In this document: piece after piece, positions 1 through 6,178 of the stretch
Numbering within the stretch: the stretch's first letter is position 1
Layout of the letters: each line of letters opens with the position of its first letter
Source of the DNA: an uncultured Porphyromonadaceae bacterium
GTDB lineage: Bacteria; Bacteroidota; Bacteroidia; Bacteroidales; Muribaculaceae
Assembly: GCA_902462525.1 (NCBI GenBank)
Contig: CABQCA010000120.1
Location: forward strand, 1 to 7,093
Direction: 5' to 3'
DNA length: 7,093 nt
Program-made: the position numbers and the translations under genes
Notes under the pieces: generated by a model
What the model saw: only the letters and a program-made list of their open reading frames with translations
Databases searched by the model: none
Told to the model about the DNA's origin: nothing

Positions 1-788
1 AGTTTGGCGACCTCGCTGTTCTTCCATCCGCTGCCTTCCTGAGCGTGACCGTCCCAGTTGTACTGGGGTTCGTTGACAGGCGAGATGTGGGTTATGTTGT
101 AGCCTTCGCCGTTGAAATGGTCGGCCACTTCGGCCATATATGTTGCGAAATCATCGTAGCAGTCGTCCTTGAGATTGGCGTTGGCGCCGCTTTGCGAGTA
201 GCCTTTGCCGTTTTTGGTCCAGCGCACAAGGGGCGAGTTGCTGAAGAGCACGTACGATTCCACGCCTGCAGCCTTGGCCTGATTCATGAAGTAGCGCTGG
301 CCTTCGCATTTGTTCCAGTCGTAGACACCGGCATCGGTGAGATAGCACTCGGCACGGTTGTTGACATCGATGCCGCCGGCATCGCCCTGCTCGAAGGAGC
401 CGGCGCCGAGGTTGATGCGCCACATCGAAAGGCCTATGCCGGCTGCGACGCCTTTGCTTTCATTTTTCGAGAACAGCCACTGGGCGAGCTGACGCCGGTT
501 CGAGGTCCAGTACTTGCCAATCTGCGCGGGCAGCCAGCAGTCGGAGGCGCCGAAACCTTCCATGGTCTGGTATTTGTTGTTCAGGTTTATGCCCACGGTT
601 CTGGCTGTGGTGTTGAAATCGGGCACGGGCGACACCACGGTGCTCGGATTCGAAGGCTCGTCGGGTTTGTCGGGTGTGACGGGTTTGTCGGGGTCGGGTG
701 GAAGAGGTGCTTCGGTGGGGGTGTCGGAGCATGCGGCGAAAATGCCGGCTGCAAAGAACAAGGGGAAAATGAGTCTGGTCGTTTTCAT
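1..788 (-). CDS. GH30-family glycoside hydrolase lipoprotein (partial, C-terminus outside window)
   Basis: Probable surface or periplasm-facing endo-acting glycoside hydrolase that cuts the glycan served by this PUL. I translated it from the ATG at 788-786; 262 codons are visible and the frame is open to the left edge. Residues 1-20 are a lipoprotein signal ending in IFAAC, with lipidation expected at Cys20. A Pro/Asp/Lys-rich linker follows (about 28-50, PDPDKPVTPDKPDEP). The catalytic domain opens with YQTMEGFGASDCW (73-85), continues with GIGLSMWRINLGAGS (117-131), and contains HISPVNEPQYNWDG (234-247). The Glu240-Pro pair fits the acid/base catalyst at the end of strand 4 in clan GH-A enzymes. 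The nucleophile would lie beyond the window. The pattern is closest to the GH30 group that includes endo-beta-1,6-galactanases, but subfamily and substrate are inference. It has its own candidate promoter (856-886) and lies beyond a terminator that follows susD. Confidence 0.85.
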   Translation of the reverse strand, partial: MKTTRLIFPLFFAAGIFAACSDTPTEAPLPPDPDKPVTPDKPDEPSNPSTVVSPVPDFNTTARTVGINLNNKYQTMEGFGASDCWLPAQIGKYWTSNRRQLAQWLFSKNESKGVAAGIGLSMWRINLGAGSFEQGDAGGIDVNNRAECYLTDAGVYDWNKCEGQRYFMNQAKAAGVESYVLFSNSPLVRWTKNGKGYSQSGANANLKDDCYDDFATYMAEVADHFNGEGYNITHISPVNEPQYNWDGHAQEGSGWKNSEVAK

Positions 789-820
789 TAAGTGAATCGG
801 ATATGGTATTATGAGATTGG

Positions 821-835
821 TTGTGTTTAACACAA
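821..835. promoter_or_regulatory. Perfect 15-bp palindrome in the GH30 leader, possible operator
   Basis: TTGTGTTTAACACAA consists of two 7-base arms around one central base. It lies between the predicted transcription start (about 849) and the GH30 start codon at 788. As RNA it would form only a tight, weak hairpin, so a protein-binding site is the more natural reading. No regulator is encoded in the window. Symmetry and position are seen; the operator role is inferred. Confidence 0.35.
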
Positions 836-855
836 AGTCGTGCTTTACGTTCTTA

Positions 856-886
856 CAAAGTTAAGAAATTAATCGTGAATATAAAA
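856..886 (-). promoter_or_regulatory. Candidate Bacteroidota sigma-ABfr-type promoter for the GH30 gene
   Basis: Read on the minus strand, TAACTTTG (863-856) matches the Bacteroidota -7 consensus TAnnTTTG exactly. A TTTT (886-883) sits 19 bases upstream, where the -33 box TTTG is expected. The predicted start near 849 gives a leader of about 60 bases before the ATG at 788. There is no obvious Shine-Dalgarno, which is normal in this phylum. It sits downstream of the terminator at 979-1012, so it would give the hydrolase independent expression. Confidence 0.55.
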
Positions 887-922
887 GCCTTTAAGTTTAA
901 TTAACAGCATAATATCGCCTGA

Positions 923-978
923 CAATGGGGCGGCGGTTTCCAACCGCCGGCCGCAGGTTGAAAACCTGCTCTCCATTG
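923..978. repeat. Cloverleaf-like double-hairpin palindromic element (REP-like)
   Basis: An outer 6-bp stem, CAATGG (923-928) with CCATTG (973-978), encloses two perfect hairpins. The first is CGGCGGTT-TCC-AACCGCCG (931-949), with an 8-bp stem. The second is GCAGGTT-GAA-AACCTGC (953-969), with a 7-bp stem. Both are GGTT-NNN-AACC at the tip. The GC-rich block lies in an AT-rich spacer, directly beside the terminator T-tract. The compact symmetrical form resembles REP/BIME-type dispersed palindromes, but only one copy is visible, so repeat status is inferred. It lies upstream of the candidate GH30 promoter, so it is probably not in that transcript. Confidence 0.55.
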
Positions 979-1012
979 AAAAAAGGGAGGGCTGCCACAC
1001 GGCAGCCCTCCC
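979..1012 (-). terminator. Strong intrinsic terminator after susD
   Basis: On the minus strand a perfect 12-bp GC-rich stem, GGGAGGGCTGCC with GGCAGCCCTCCC (arms 1012-1001 and 996-985), closes on a 4-base loop. It is followed at once by six T residues (984-979). This is a textbook Rho-independent terminator for transcription coming from susD, whose stop codon lies about 170 bases upstream. There is no T-run on the other side, so it works for the minus strand only. It separates the susC-susD transcript from the GH30 gene. Confidence 0.9.
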
Positions 1013-1071
1013 CCGAGGTGTATTTAACTGAACCTAATGGAGTCGTTTGTTAGAGTGAAGGTAAAGTTTAT

Positions 1072-1128
1072 AAAGTTAAGAGAATGGCTTTTGCGATTAT
1101 CTTATGACGGAACTATTATCTTAACTTT
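1072..1128. repeat. Inverted repeat with 10-bp arms in the susD 3' flank
   Basis: AAAGTTAAGA (1072-1081) and TCTTAACTTT (1119-1128) are perfect inverted repeats separated by 37 bases. In a susD read-through transcript they could form a long AU-rich hairpin upstream of the terminator. Such stems can slow 3' decay, but the role here is inference. The tract just beyond it (1132-1174) shares blocks with the spacer after susC. I see no gene in 1013-1180. Confidence 0.45.
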
Positions 1129-1131
1129 TTT

Positions 1132-1174
1132 ACTTCTTTCACTTTTTCCACTTCAACTTTCGCTTGCGAAAGTT
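1132..1174. repeat. Post-susD repeat related to the susC-susD spacer element, with perfect palindrome
   Basis: Three blocks occur here in the same order and orientation as in the spacer after susC: ACTTCTTTCAC (1132-1142; also 3008-3018), CACTTCAACT (1149-1158; also 3016-3025) and GCTTGCGAAAGTT (1162-1174; also 3029-3041). This copy ends in a perfect palindrome, AACTTTCGC-TT-GCGAAAGTT (1155-1174), starting 6 bases after the susD stop codon. Two copies, each just after a PUL gene, suggest a dispersed intergenic repeat family. A left boundary for this copy is not clear. Confidence 0.55.
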
Positions 1175-1180
1175 TACTGA

Positions 1181-2896
1181 TCAATAGCCGGGATTCTGAG
1201 TGATAGCACCGTTGGAGTGCTGGATTTCATACAGAGGAATAGGCCAGAGGAGGTCGCGGGGCGATGTGAAGCGCTGTCCCTTGGTCGAGAGTTCACCCTG
1301 GTTCCATGCTTCGTAGGGGTCGGCGTTGTCGCCGGTGTTGTAGAGCACGAAGCTGCCGTTGGGACCCATGAGGCTTTCGATGAGGGGACGTCCGTCGGCA
1401 CCCTTCCAGCGGCGGATATCGTCGAGGCGGGTCCATTCGAAAGCGAGTTCGAGACGGCGTTCCAGACGGATAGCCTGACGGAGTGCGTCGCCGCTGGCAG
1501 TTACGTCGGGCAGACCGACACGGCTGCGCACGCGGTTGAGGTAGGTGCGGGCGGTACCGTCGTCCTGGGTTTCGTTGCAGGCCTCGGCCATGAGCAGGAG
1601 AACGTCGGCGTAGCGGAGAATACGCTCGTTGATGTTCGATTTGTTCATGCCGTAGACGCTTTCACCGTCGGCATTGAGAGGACGGTCTTCCAGGGGCTGG
1701 TAGAACTTGCGGATGAAGCGCGAGCTCTTGTGGATAGCGGGGTCGATGAAATAGCAGGTTTCGAATTGATCGTCCTGCCAGCCGAAGAGTTCCTTGTACT
1801 GAATCCAGCTGGCGTCTTCGATACCGCCGGGGAACATCTTTTTGTTGCGTTCCACATATTCTTCGAAGCGGTTTTCGCCGGCTATTTCGGAGCAGCCGGT
1901 CTTCACGATAGTCCAGCGCAGACGCTCGGTGTCGCCGGCGTTGATGTAGGCGTTTTCGAGGTCGGAGGTAGGCATGCACCATGCCCAGCCGTCGCCGATG
2001 GCGCAGTTGCCGCGGAGACCTGTGAGAACAGCAAGAGGGCTGCCCATGATGTAGGTTTCGTTGAAGTAGGCGCGCTGTACCTCGAAGAGCGATTCGATGG
2101 AGTTGTTGAAGTCGGCGTCCCATACCTGACCGAATTCGGGCAGAAGGTCGTACTCGTTTTCACCGATGAGGGTGCCGAGAACGGTTTTGGCTTCGTCGTA
2201 TTTGCCCATGTAGACCAGCACCTTGCCCTGCAGACCCAAAGCGGCGCCGCGGGTGGCGTGGCCACGCTTTGTGGCATCCTGTGCGCTGCGTTTGGGAAGC
2301 ACTTCGGCTACTGCGGCGAACTCATCGGCGCAGAACTGATATACTTCTTCCTGTGTGGCACGGGTCTTGCCTTCGGTGGGTTCCTGGTCGGTAGGCATTG
2401 TGAGGATAGGCACACCGCCGAAGTGACGTGCGAGATCGAAGTAGAAGAAAGCGCGGAGGAAGCGGGCTTCGGCTACGGCGCGGCTCTTGAGGGCTTCGTC
2501 GGTCACGGGCGAATTGGGTATGCGGTAGATTGCGGTGTTGCAGGTGTTGATGCCCTGGAAGCGTGCGCCCCAGAAGTTCTGGAGGATACCGTTCGAGGGG
2601 GACGATGCATAGTAGTGCGACACCTCGGCGTTGCCGTCTTCCTGGCTGGTGTTGCCGTCCCATGCGTCGTCAGTACACATCTGCGACATGTTCCAGGGGT
2701 TGGCGATCTGCCACCAGTCGTTCTTCATGATTTCGAAGTAGCAGCCGCCGACAAAGGCTTCTATTTCTTCGGGCGAGGAAAAATATGTATCGAGGCCTTC
2801 CGAGCCGCGGACGGGTTCGTCGAGGAAGTCGTCGCAGGAACTCAGACCCATGGCGAGCGCAAGAGCGGCCACGCCGAATATATATCTGTTTTTCAT
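1181..2896 (-). CDS. SusD/RagB-family surface glycan-binding lipoprotein
   Basis: Outer-membrane lipoprotein that caps its partner SusC transporter and delivers glycan to it. The complete protein is 571 residues, a normal family length. Residues 1-21 are a lipoprotein signal ending in GLSSC, with lipidation at Cys21. The acidic DDFLD that follows fits the Bacteroidota surface-export signal. The N-terminal SusD-like half contains TPR-type helices, including AVAEARFLRAFFYFDLARHF (140-159) and the stretch around GLQGKVLVYMGKYDEAKTVL (221-240). The C-terminal RagB/SusD half has RYADVLLLMAEA (428-439), RLELAFEWTRLDDIRRWKG (481-499) and the family-typical end LLWPIPLYEIQHSNGAITQN (549-568). It is rich in Trp and Tyr, as expected for a glycan binder, but the ligand cannot be assigned. 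The ATG at 2896 starts the signal peptide directly. It follows the SusC gene with an unusually long 152-base gap that looks like an insertion. Confidence 0.95.
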   Translation of the reverse strand: MKNRYIFGVAALALAMGLSSCDDFLDEPVRGSEGLDTYFSSPEEIEAFVGGCYFEIMKNDWWQIANPWNMSQMCTDDAWDGNTSQEDGNAEVSHYYASSPSNGILQNFWGARFQGINTCNTAIYRIPNSPVTDEALKSRAVAEARFLRAFFYFDLARHFGGVPILTMPTDQEPTEGKTRATQEEVYQFCADEFAAVAEVLPKRSAQDATKRGHATRGAALGLQGKVLVYMGKYDEAKTVLGTLIGENEYDLLPEFGQVWDADFNNSIESLFEVQRAYFNETYIMGSPLAVLTGLRGNCAIGDGWAWCMPTSDLENAYINAGDTERLRWTIVKTGCSEIAGENRFEEYVERNKKMFPGGIEDASWIQYKELFGWQDDQFETCYFIDPAIHKSSRFIRKFYQPLEDRPLNADGESVYGMNKSNINERILRYADVLLLMAEACNETQDDGTARTYLNRVRSRVGLPDVTASGDALRQAIRLERRLELAFEWTRLDDIRRWKGADGRPLIESLMGPNGSFVLYNTGDNADPYEAWNQGELSTKGQRFTSPRDLLWPIPLYEIQHSNGAITQNPGY

Positions 2897-2898
2897 TT

Positions 2899-2912
2899 GT
2901 TGATATGCTTAG
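2899..2912. repeat. 14-bp direct repeat, copy next to the susD start
   Basis: GTTGATATGCTTAG is identical to 3039-3052. It sits two bases upstream of the susD ATG on the minus strand. The flanking bases differ (T and A here, A and T at the other copy), so the match is exactly 14 bases. It is best read as one half of a target-site duplication around the 2913-3038 segment. Confidence 0.7.
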
Positions 2913-3038
2913 ATAAGTTTCGCAAATTTTCAAATTACTCAATTGAAGGTGAAGGGTGAAGAGTAACTATTACCTTCACTCAGGCGAAGCCTGAATTTTC
3001 ACTTTTCACTTCTTTCACTTCAACTGGAGCTTGCGAAA
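2913..3038. mobile_element. Putative non-coding MITE-like insertion in the susC-susD spacer
   Basis: This 126-base segment has no gene, is AT-richer than its neighbours and lies between two 14-base direct repeats. Near its ends are inverted repeats AAGTTTCGCAA (2915-2925) and TTGCGAAAGTT (3031-3041), pairing at 10 of 11 positions; the right one runs three bases into the direct repeat. Inside are a hairpin at 2956-2979 (GTGAAG-GTAA arms, CTA loop, one bulged A), the hairpin TCAGGC-GAA-GCCTGA (2980-2994), and TTCAC-rich tracts (about 2997-3020) that loosely pair with the GTGAA-rich left part (2945-2961), so the whole segment can fold on itself. These are hallmarks of a small non-autonomous element. 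No transposase is present to confirm mobility. In the susC-susD transcript it would form stable RNA structure. Confidence 0.5.
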
Positions 3039-3052
3039 GTTGATATGCTTAG
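3039..3052. repeat. 14-bp direct repeat, copy spanning the susC stop codon
   Basis: GTTGATATGCTTAG is identical to 2899-2912. On the minus strand this copy reads CTAAGCATATCAAC and contains the TAA stop of the SusC gene (3051-3049). If the segment between the copies plus one copy is removed, the SusC stop is followed by the susD ATG after about 12 bases, a typical tight susC-susD spacing. Confidence 0.7.
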
Positions 3053-6000
3053 TATTTGAAGTCGATACCGAAGAGGAATGTGCGGGGCGAGGGATAGTTT
3101 GTGCCGTCGATACCCTTGGCCAGAACGTTGCCGTCGTAGAGGGCGCGTTCGGGATCCCAGCCGGAGTATTTGGTGATGGTGAATACGTTCTGAGCCGATA
3201 CGTAGAAGCGGAGCTTGTAGTCCTTCATGATGCTCTTGGGCAGTGTGTAGCCCAGGGTGAGAAGCTTGCAGCGGAAGTACGAGCCGTCCTCGACGAAGAA
3301 GTCGCTCACACGGCTGTAGTTCTGGTTGGCATCGTTGTAGCTCAGACGGGGATATTCGGCGCCGGTGTTGTCGGGGCTCCATACCTTGTCGAGGGTGTCG
3401 CCGAAGACGTTGCTGCCGCCTGCGCCGCTGTAGCGGCTGCGTGTGAGGTTGAAGATGTCGTTGCCGAATGTGCCGTAGAAGTTGGCGGTGAAGTCGAAGT
3501 CCTTGTACCAGAAGTTCATGTTCAGGCCCACGTTGAGGTCGGGATAGGGGTTGCCGATGTAGCGTTTGTCGGCTTCGGTGAGCTGACCGTCGTGGTTGAG
3601 ATCGAGGAATTTGATGTCGCCGGGCTGTGCGTCGGGCTGGATAAGGTTGCCGGCGGCGTCGGTGTGGTTGTAGACGTCGGCCCAGCTCTGGAAGAGACCG
3701 TCGGTCTTGTATCCGAAGAAACGCGAGATGTAGGCGCCGTCCTCGTTTCGTGTGATGGATTCGGGCATGCCGCCGCCGTCGAGGATAGGACCGTCGCCGG
3801 TGAAGAGGATACCTTTGTTCTTCACGCCGGAGAGCTGCAGGCCGAGGTCATAGCGGAAGTCGCCTACCTGGTCGGTCCAGTTGACGGCGAGTTCCCAGCC
3901 GCGGGCACGCATCTTGCCGATGTTCTGTGTGATAGCGCCCATCCAGGTGGGGACACCGGCGATAAGCTGGCTCTGCTTGCCGTAGAGCATGTCGTGCGAT
4001 GTCTTCTGGTAGATGTCGAATGTCACGTTGAGGCGGCTGTTGAGGAAGCTCAGGTCGAGACCGAAGTCGATGTCCTCCACTGTTTCCCATTTGAGGTTGG
4101 CATTGCCCATGGCGCCCATCATAGCCGAAGCGAAGCGCACGGGAACCTGGCCGAATACGTAGTTGATGCCGTTGTTGATGGTGGAGAGGTAGGCGCCGTT
4201 GGAAATGGCCTGGTTACCTACGCGGCCCCAGCCGAGGCGCACCTTGGCGTTGTTGAGCCAGTTCTTGGTGTCGGCCATGAAGGCTTCTTCCGAGAGACGC
4301 CATGCAGCCGAAACCGAGGGGAATGTGCCGTATTTGTTGCCTTTGGGGAAGCGGCTCGAACCGTCGGAGCGGACCGAAGCGGTGAGGTAGTAGCGGTTGT
4401 CGTAGTTGTACATCACACGGCCCAGGAACGAAGCGAGGGTGGTGTACTCGGTGTTGCCGCTGGCGAACTGGTCGCCTGTGCCGGCGCTTACTTCATGGAG
4501 CAGGTCGCTCATGCCGGGAATGTTCTGGCGCGATGCGTTGGCCCAGTAGTAGGCGTAGCGTTCGGCGGTGAAGCCGGCCATCACTGTGAGGTTGTGCTTG
4601 TCGGCGAAGGTGTCCATGTAGGTGATGGTGTTGTTCCATGTCCAGTTGAGGGCGTCGCTGTAGTTGCGGCGTACGCTGTTGTTGGTGCTCTGTTCGAGTG
4701 GATCGAGGTTGAAGCGGTAGTCGTAGCCGTCGCTGCGCTGGAACCATACGTCGGCGCCGAACTGCGTGCGGAGTGTGAGCTGTTCGATGGGCTGGATCTG
4801 GATGTAGGGGTTGACGAGAACCTCATACTTGGTGTTGTGGTTGTCCCAGCGGGCGATGCGGGCCACGGGGTTCCAGGTCTGGTTGTTGTAGGAGCGCTGG
4901 TAGTCGTTCATGGGGTTTGCGACGTCCCATTCCGACTGGGGCTTCTTCACGGGAGTGGTGGGGTCCATGGCCATGGCGTCGCCGAAGAGGTTGGGGGTGT
5001 CTTCCCAATGCTCTACGTTGGGGGCGATGTCGAGACCGGCCTTGATGTACTTGTTGAAGTTGTACTCGGTGTTGAGTCGGAGGTTGAGTTTGTCCCAGTA
5101 GCCGACGTCGTACTGCGAGTTGTTGCGGAAGTAGCCTACCGAGAAGCTGTAGACGTACTTGTCGTTACCGCCGCGTACGCCGAGGTTGTAGTTCTGCACA
5201 AGGGCTACGTCGTTGATGATTTTGCCCCACCAGTCGGTTGTCTGGTCGGCGGTGTAGTTTTCGTAGGGGCTGCTCCAGGGTGCCACACGGCCGTCGTTGG
5301 AGTAGCGGGTCTTGAACACCTTTTCGTAGATGTCGGAGGTGGCGATGTTGGGACGGTCGACATGCTGGAAACCTACCGAGGCGCTGAAGTCGACGCTGGT
5401 CTTGCCGGCTTTACCCTTCTTGGTGGTGATGATGATGACGCCGTTCGATGCGCGGGTACCGTAGATGGCCGAAGCGGAAGCATCCTTGAGCACTTCCATG
5501 CTTTCGATGTCGTTGTTCGAAAGGAAGTTGATGTTGCTGGTGTTCAGAGGCACACCGTCGACAACATAGAGGGGAGCAGTGCCGTTGACCGATGTGACGC
5601 CGCGGATCATTACCACGGGGTTGGCGCCCGGGCCGCCGGCGGTTACTACCTGTACGCCCGATACCTTGCCCTGAAGAGCGTCCATGGCGTTACCGGTCTG
5701 TACTTCGGTGATGGCGTCGCTTTTGACAGTGGTGATGGAGCTGGTGAGGTCGGAACGCTTGACGACGCCGTAACCTACTACTACCACTTCGTCGAGAACC
5801 GATGTGTTCTCTTCGAGTGAGACGTCGATGGTGGTGCGGCCGTTGACGGCCACTTCAGCGGGCTTGAAGCCTACGTATGAGAAGACGAGTGTGGCGTTGG
5901 AAGGAACGCCCGATATGGTATAGTTGCCGTCGATATCGGTGACTGCACCGTTGTTGGCGCCTTTGAGCGACACCGACGCGCCTATCAGAGGCTCGTTGTC

Positions 6001-6096
6001 GGCAGCCGAAATCACCGTACCCTTCACGGTAAGGTTCTGTGCCATGGCAACGAGGCCCATCAGAGCTGCGCACAGAAATAATATTGATTTTTTCAT
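3049..6096 (-). CDS. SusC/RagA-family TonB-dependent outer-membrane glycan transporter
   Basis: Outer-membrane beta-barrel that imports oligosaccharides with its SusD lid, energised by TonB. The complete protein is 1015 residues, a normal family length. Residues 1-20 are a Sec signal peptide ending at AMAQ. A CarboxypepD_reg-like beta-sandwich follows (about 22-97; VKGTVISAADNEPLIGASVS, 24-43). Next are the TonB-box-like LDEVVVVGYG (101-110), the plug domain (about 115-230) and the SusC signature with LYVVDGVPLN (176-185) and EVLKDASASAIYGTRASNGV (201-220). The remainder is the barrel, ending in YPSPRTFLFGIDFKY with a terminal aromatic residue. There is no extra N-terminal STN domain, so it is not of the type that signals directly to an anti-sigma factor. 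It lies 82 bases after a SusE/F-like gene and upstream of susD on the same strand, consistent with one operon. No TAnnTTTG promoter is seen in the 82-base gap. Confidence 0.97.
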   Translation of the reverse strand: MKKSILFLCAALMGLVAMAQNLTVKGTVISAADNEPLIGASVSLKGANNGAVTDIDGNYTISGVPSNATLVFSYVGFKPAEVAVNGRTTIDVSLEENTSVLDEVVVVGYGVVKRSDLTSSITTVKSDAITEVQTGNAMDALQGKVSGVQVVTAGGPGANPVVMIRGVTSVNGTAPLYVVDGVPLNTSNINFLSNNDIESMEVLKDASASAIYGTRASNGVIIITTKKGKAGKTSVDFSASVGFQHVDRPNIATSDIYEKVFKTRYSNDGRVAPWSSPYENYTADQTTDWWGKIINDVALVQNYNLGVRGGNDKYVYSFSVGYFRNNSQYDVGYWDKLNLRLNTEYNFNKYIKAGLDIAPNVEHWEDTPNLFGDAMAMDPTTPVKKPQSEWDVANPMNDYQRSYNNQTWNPVARIARWDNHNTKYEVLVNPYIQIQPIEQLTLRTQFGADVWFQRSDGYDYRFNLDPLEQSTNNSVRRNYSDALNWTWNNTITYMDTFADKHNLTVMAGFTAERYAYYWANASRQNIPGMSDLLHEVSAGTGDQFASGNTEYTTLASFLGRVMYNYDNRYYLTASVRSDGSSRFPKGNKYGTFPSVSAAWRLSEEAFMADTKNWLNNAKVRLGWGRVGNQAISNGAYLSTINNGINYVFGQVPVRFASAMMGAMGNANLKWETVEDIDFGLDLSFLNSRLNVTFDIYQKTSHDMLYGKQSQLIAGVPTWMGAITQNIGKMRARGWELAVNWTDQVGDFRYDLGLQLSGVKNKGILFTGDGPILDGGGMPESITRNEDGAYISRFFGYKTDGLFQSWADVYNHTDAAGNLIQPDAQPGDIKFLDLNHDGQLTEADKRYIGNPYPDLNVGLNMNFWYKDFDFTANFYGTFGNDIFNLTRSRYSGAGGSNVFGDTLDKVWSPDNTGAEYPRLSYNDANQNYSRVSDFFVEDGSYFRCKLLTLGYTLPKSIMKDYKLRFYVSAQNVFTITKYSGWDPERALYDGNVLAKGIDGTNYPSPRTFLFGIDFKY

Positions 6097-6132
6097 ATAA
6101 AAGGTTGAATCTTATATATTTGGTAAAAATTC

Positions 6133-6173
6133 ATCCCGGACCCTCGGAAAAAGGCTCCGGGATAATTCCCGGA
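6133..6173 (-). promoter_or_regulatory. Mutually exclusive hairpins (attenuator or weak terminator) upstream of susC
   Basis: On the minus strand three arms occur in order: TCCGGGA (A, 6173-6167), TCCCGGA (B, 6162-6156) and TCCGGGA (C, 6140-6134). B can pair with A (7 bp, 4-base loop) or with C (8 bp counting 6163/6133, 15-base loop), but not both at once. Each alternative hairpin is followed, after three bases, by five T residues (6152-6148 and 6129-6125). Arm A begins five bases after the stop codon of the upstream gene, so a terminating ribosome could affect which hairpin forms. Geometry is seen; an attenuation role is inferred. A plain intergenic terminator with partial read-through is the simpler alternative. 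Confidence 0.5.
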
Positions 6174-6178
6174 ATACC

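Noticed and set aside
45..791. 248-codon plus-strand frame over the GH30 gene
   Set aside because: The minus-strand frame from 788 gives a clear lipoprotein signal and GH30 motifs, so this frame is a shadow.
1024..1188. Target-site duplication around the post-susD repeat (TTTAACTGAACCTAAT near 1024 versus TTTACTGATCAATAG near 1173)
   Set aside because: The match needs several gaps and mismatches in AT-rich sequence, and no inverted left terminus could be found, so I do not claim an insertion boundary there.
1217..2959. 580-codon open frame on the plus strand antisense to susD
   Set aside because: Same reason: a Val/Gly/Ala-rich translation mirroring the SusD codons, with no recognisable family.
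2997..3020. TTTTCAC-TTTTCAC and TTCAC repeats as a CRISPR or tandem-repeat array
   Set aside because: Only two to three short units with no spacers; better explained as part of the imperfect palindrome in the putative MITE-like segment.
3031..5820. 929-codon open frame on the plus strand antisense to susC
   Set aside because: It lies wholly across a convincing SusC gene, its translation is a low-complexity Val/Gly/Ala/Glu-rich string with no domain, and such frames arise from stop-poor GC-rich codon use on the other strand.
6097..6132. Separate susC promoter in the gap before its start
   Set aside because: No TAnnTTTG or close variant is present on the minus strand; the TATA-like run near 6112-6119 lacks the Bacteroidota -7 signature.
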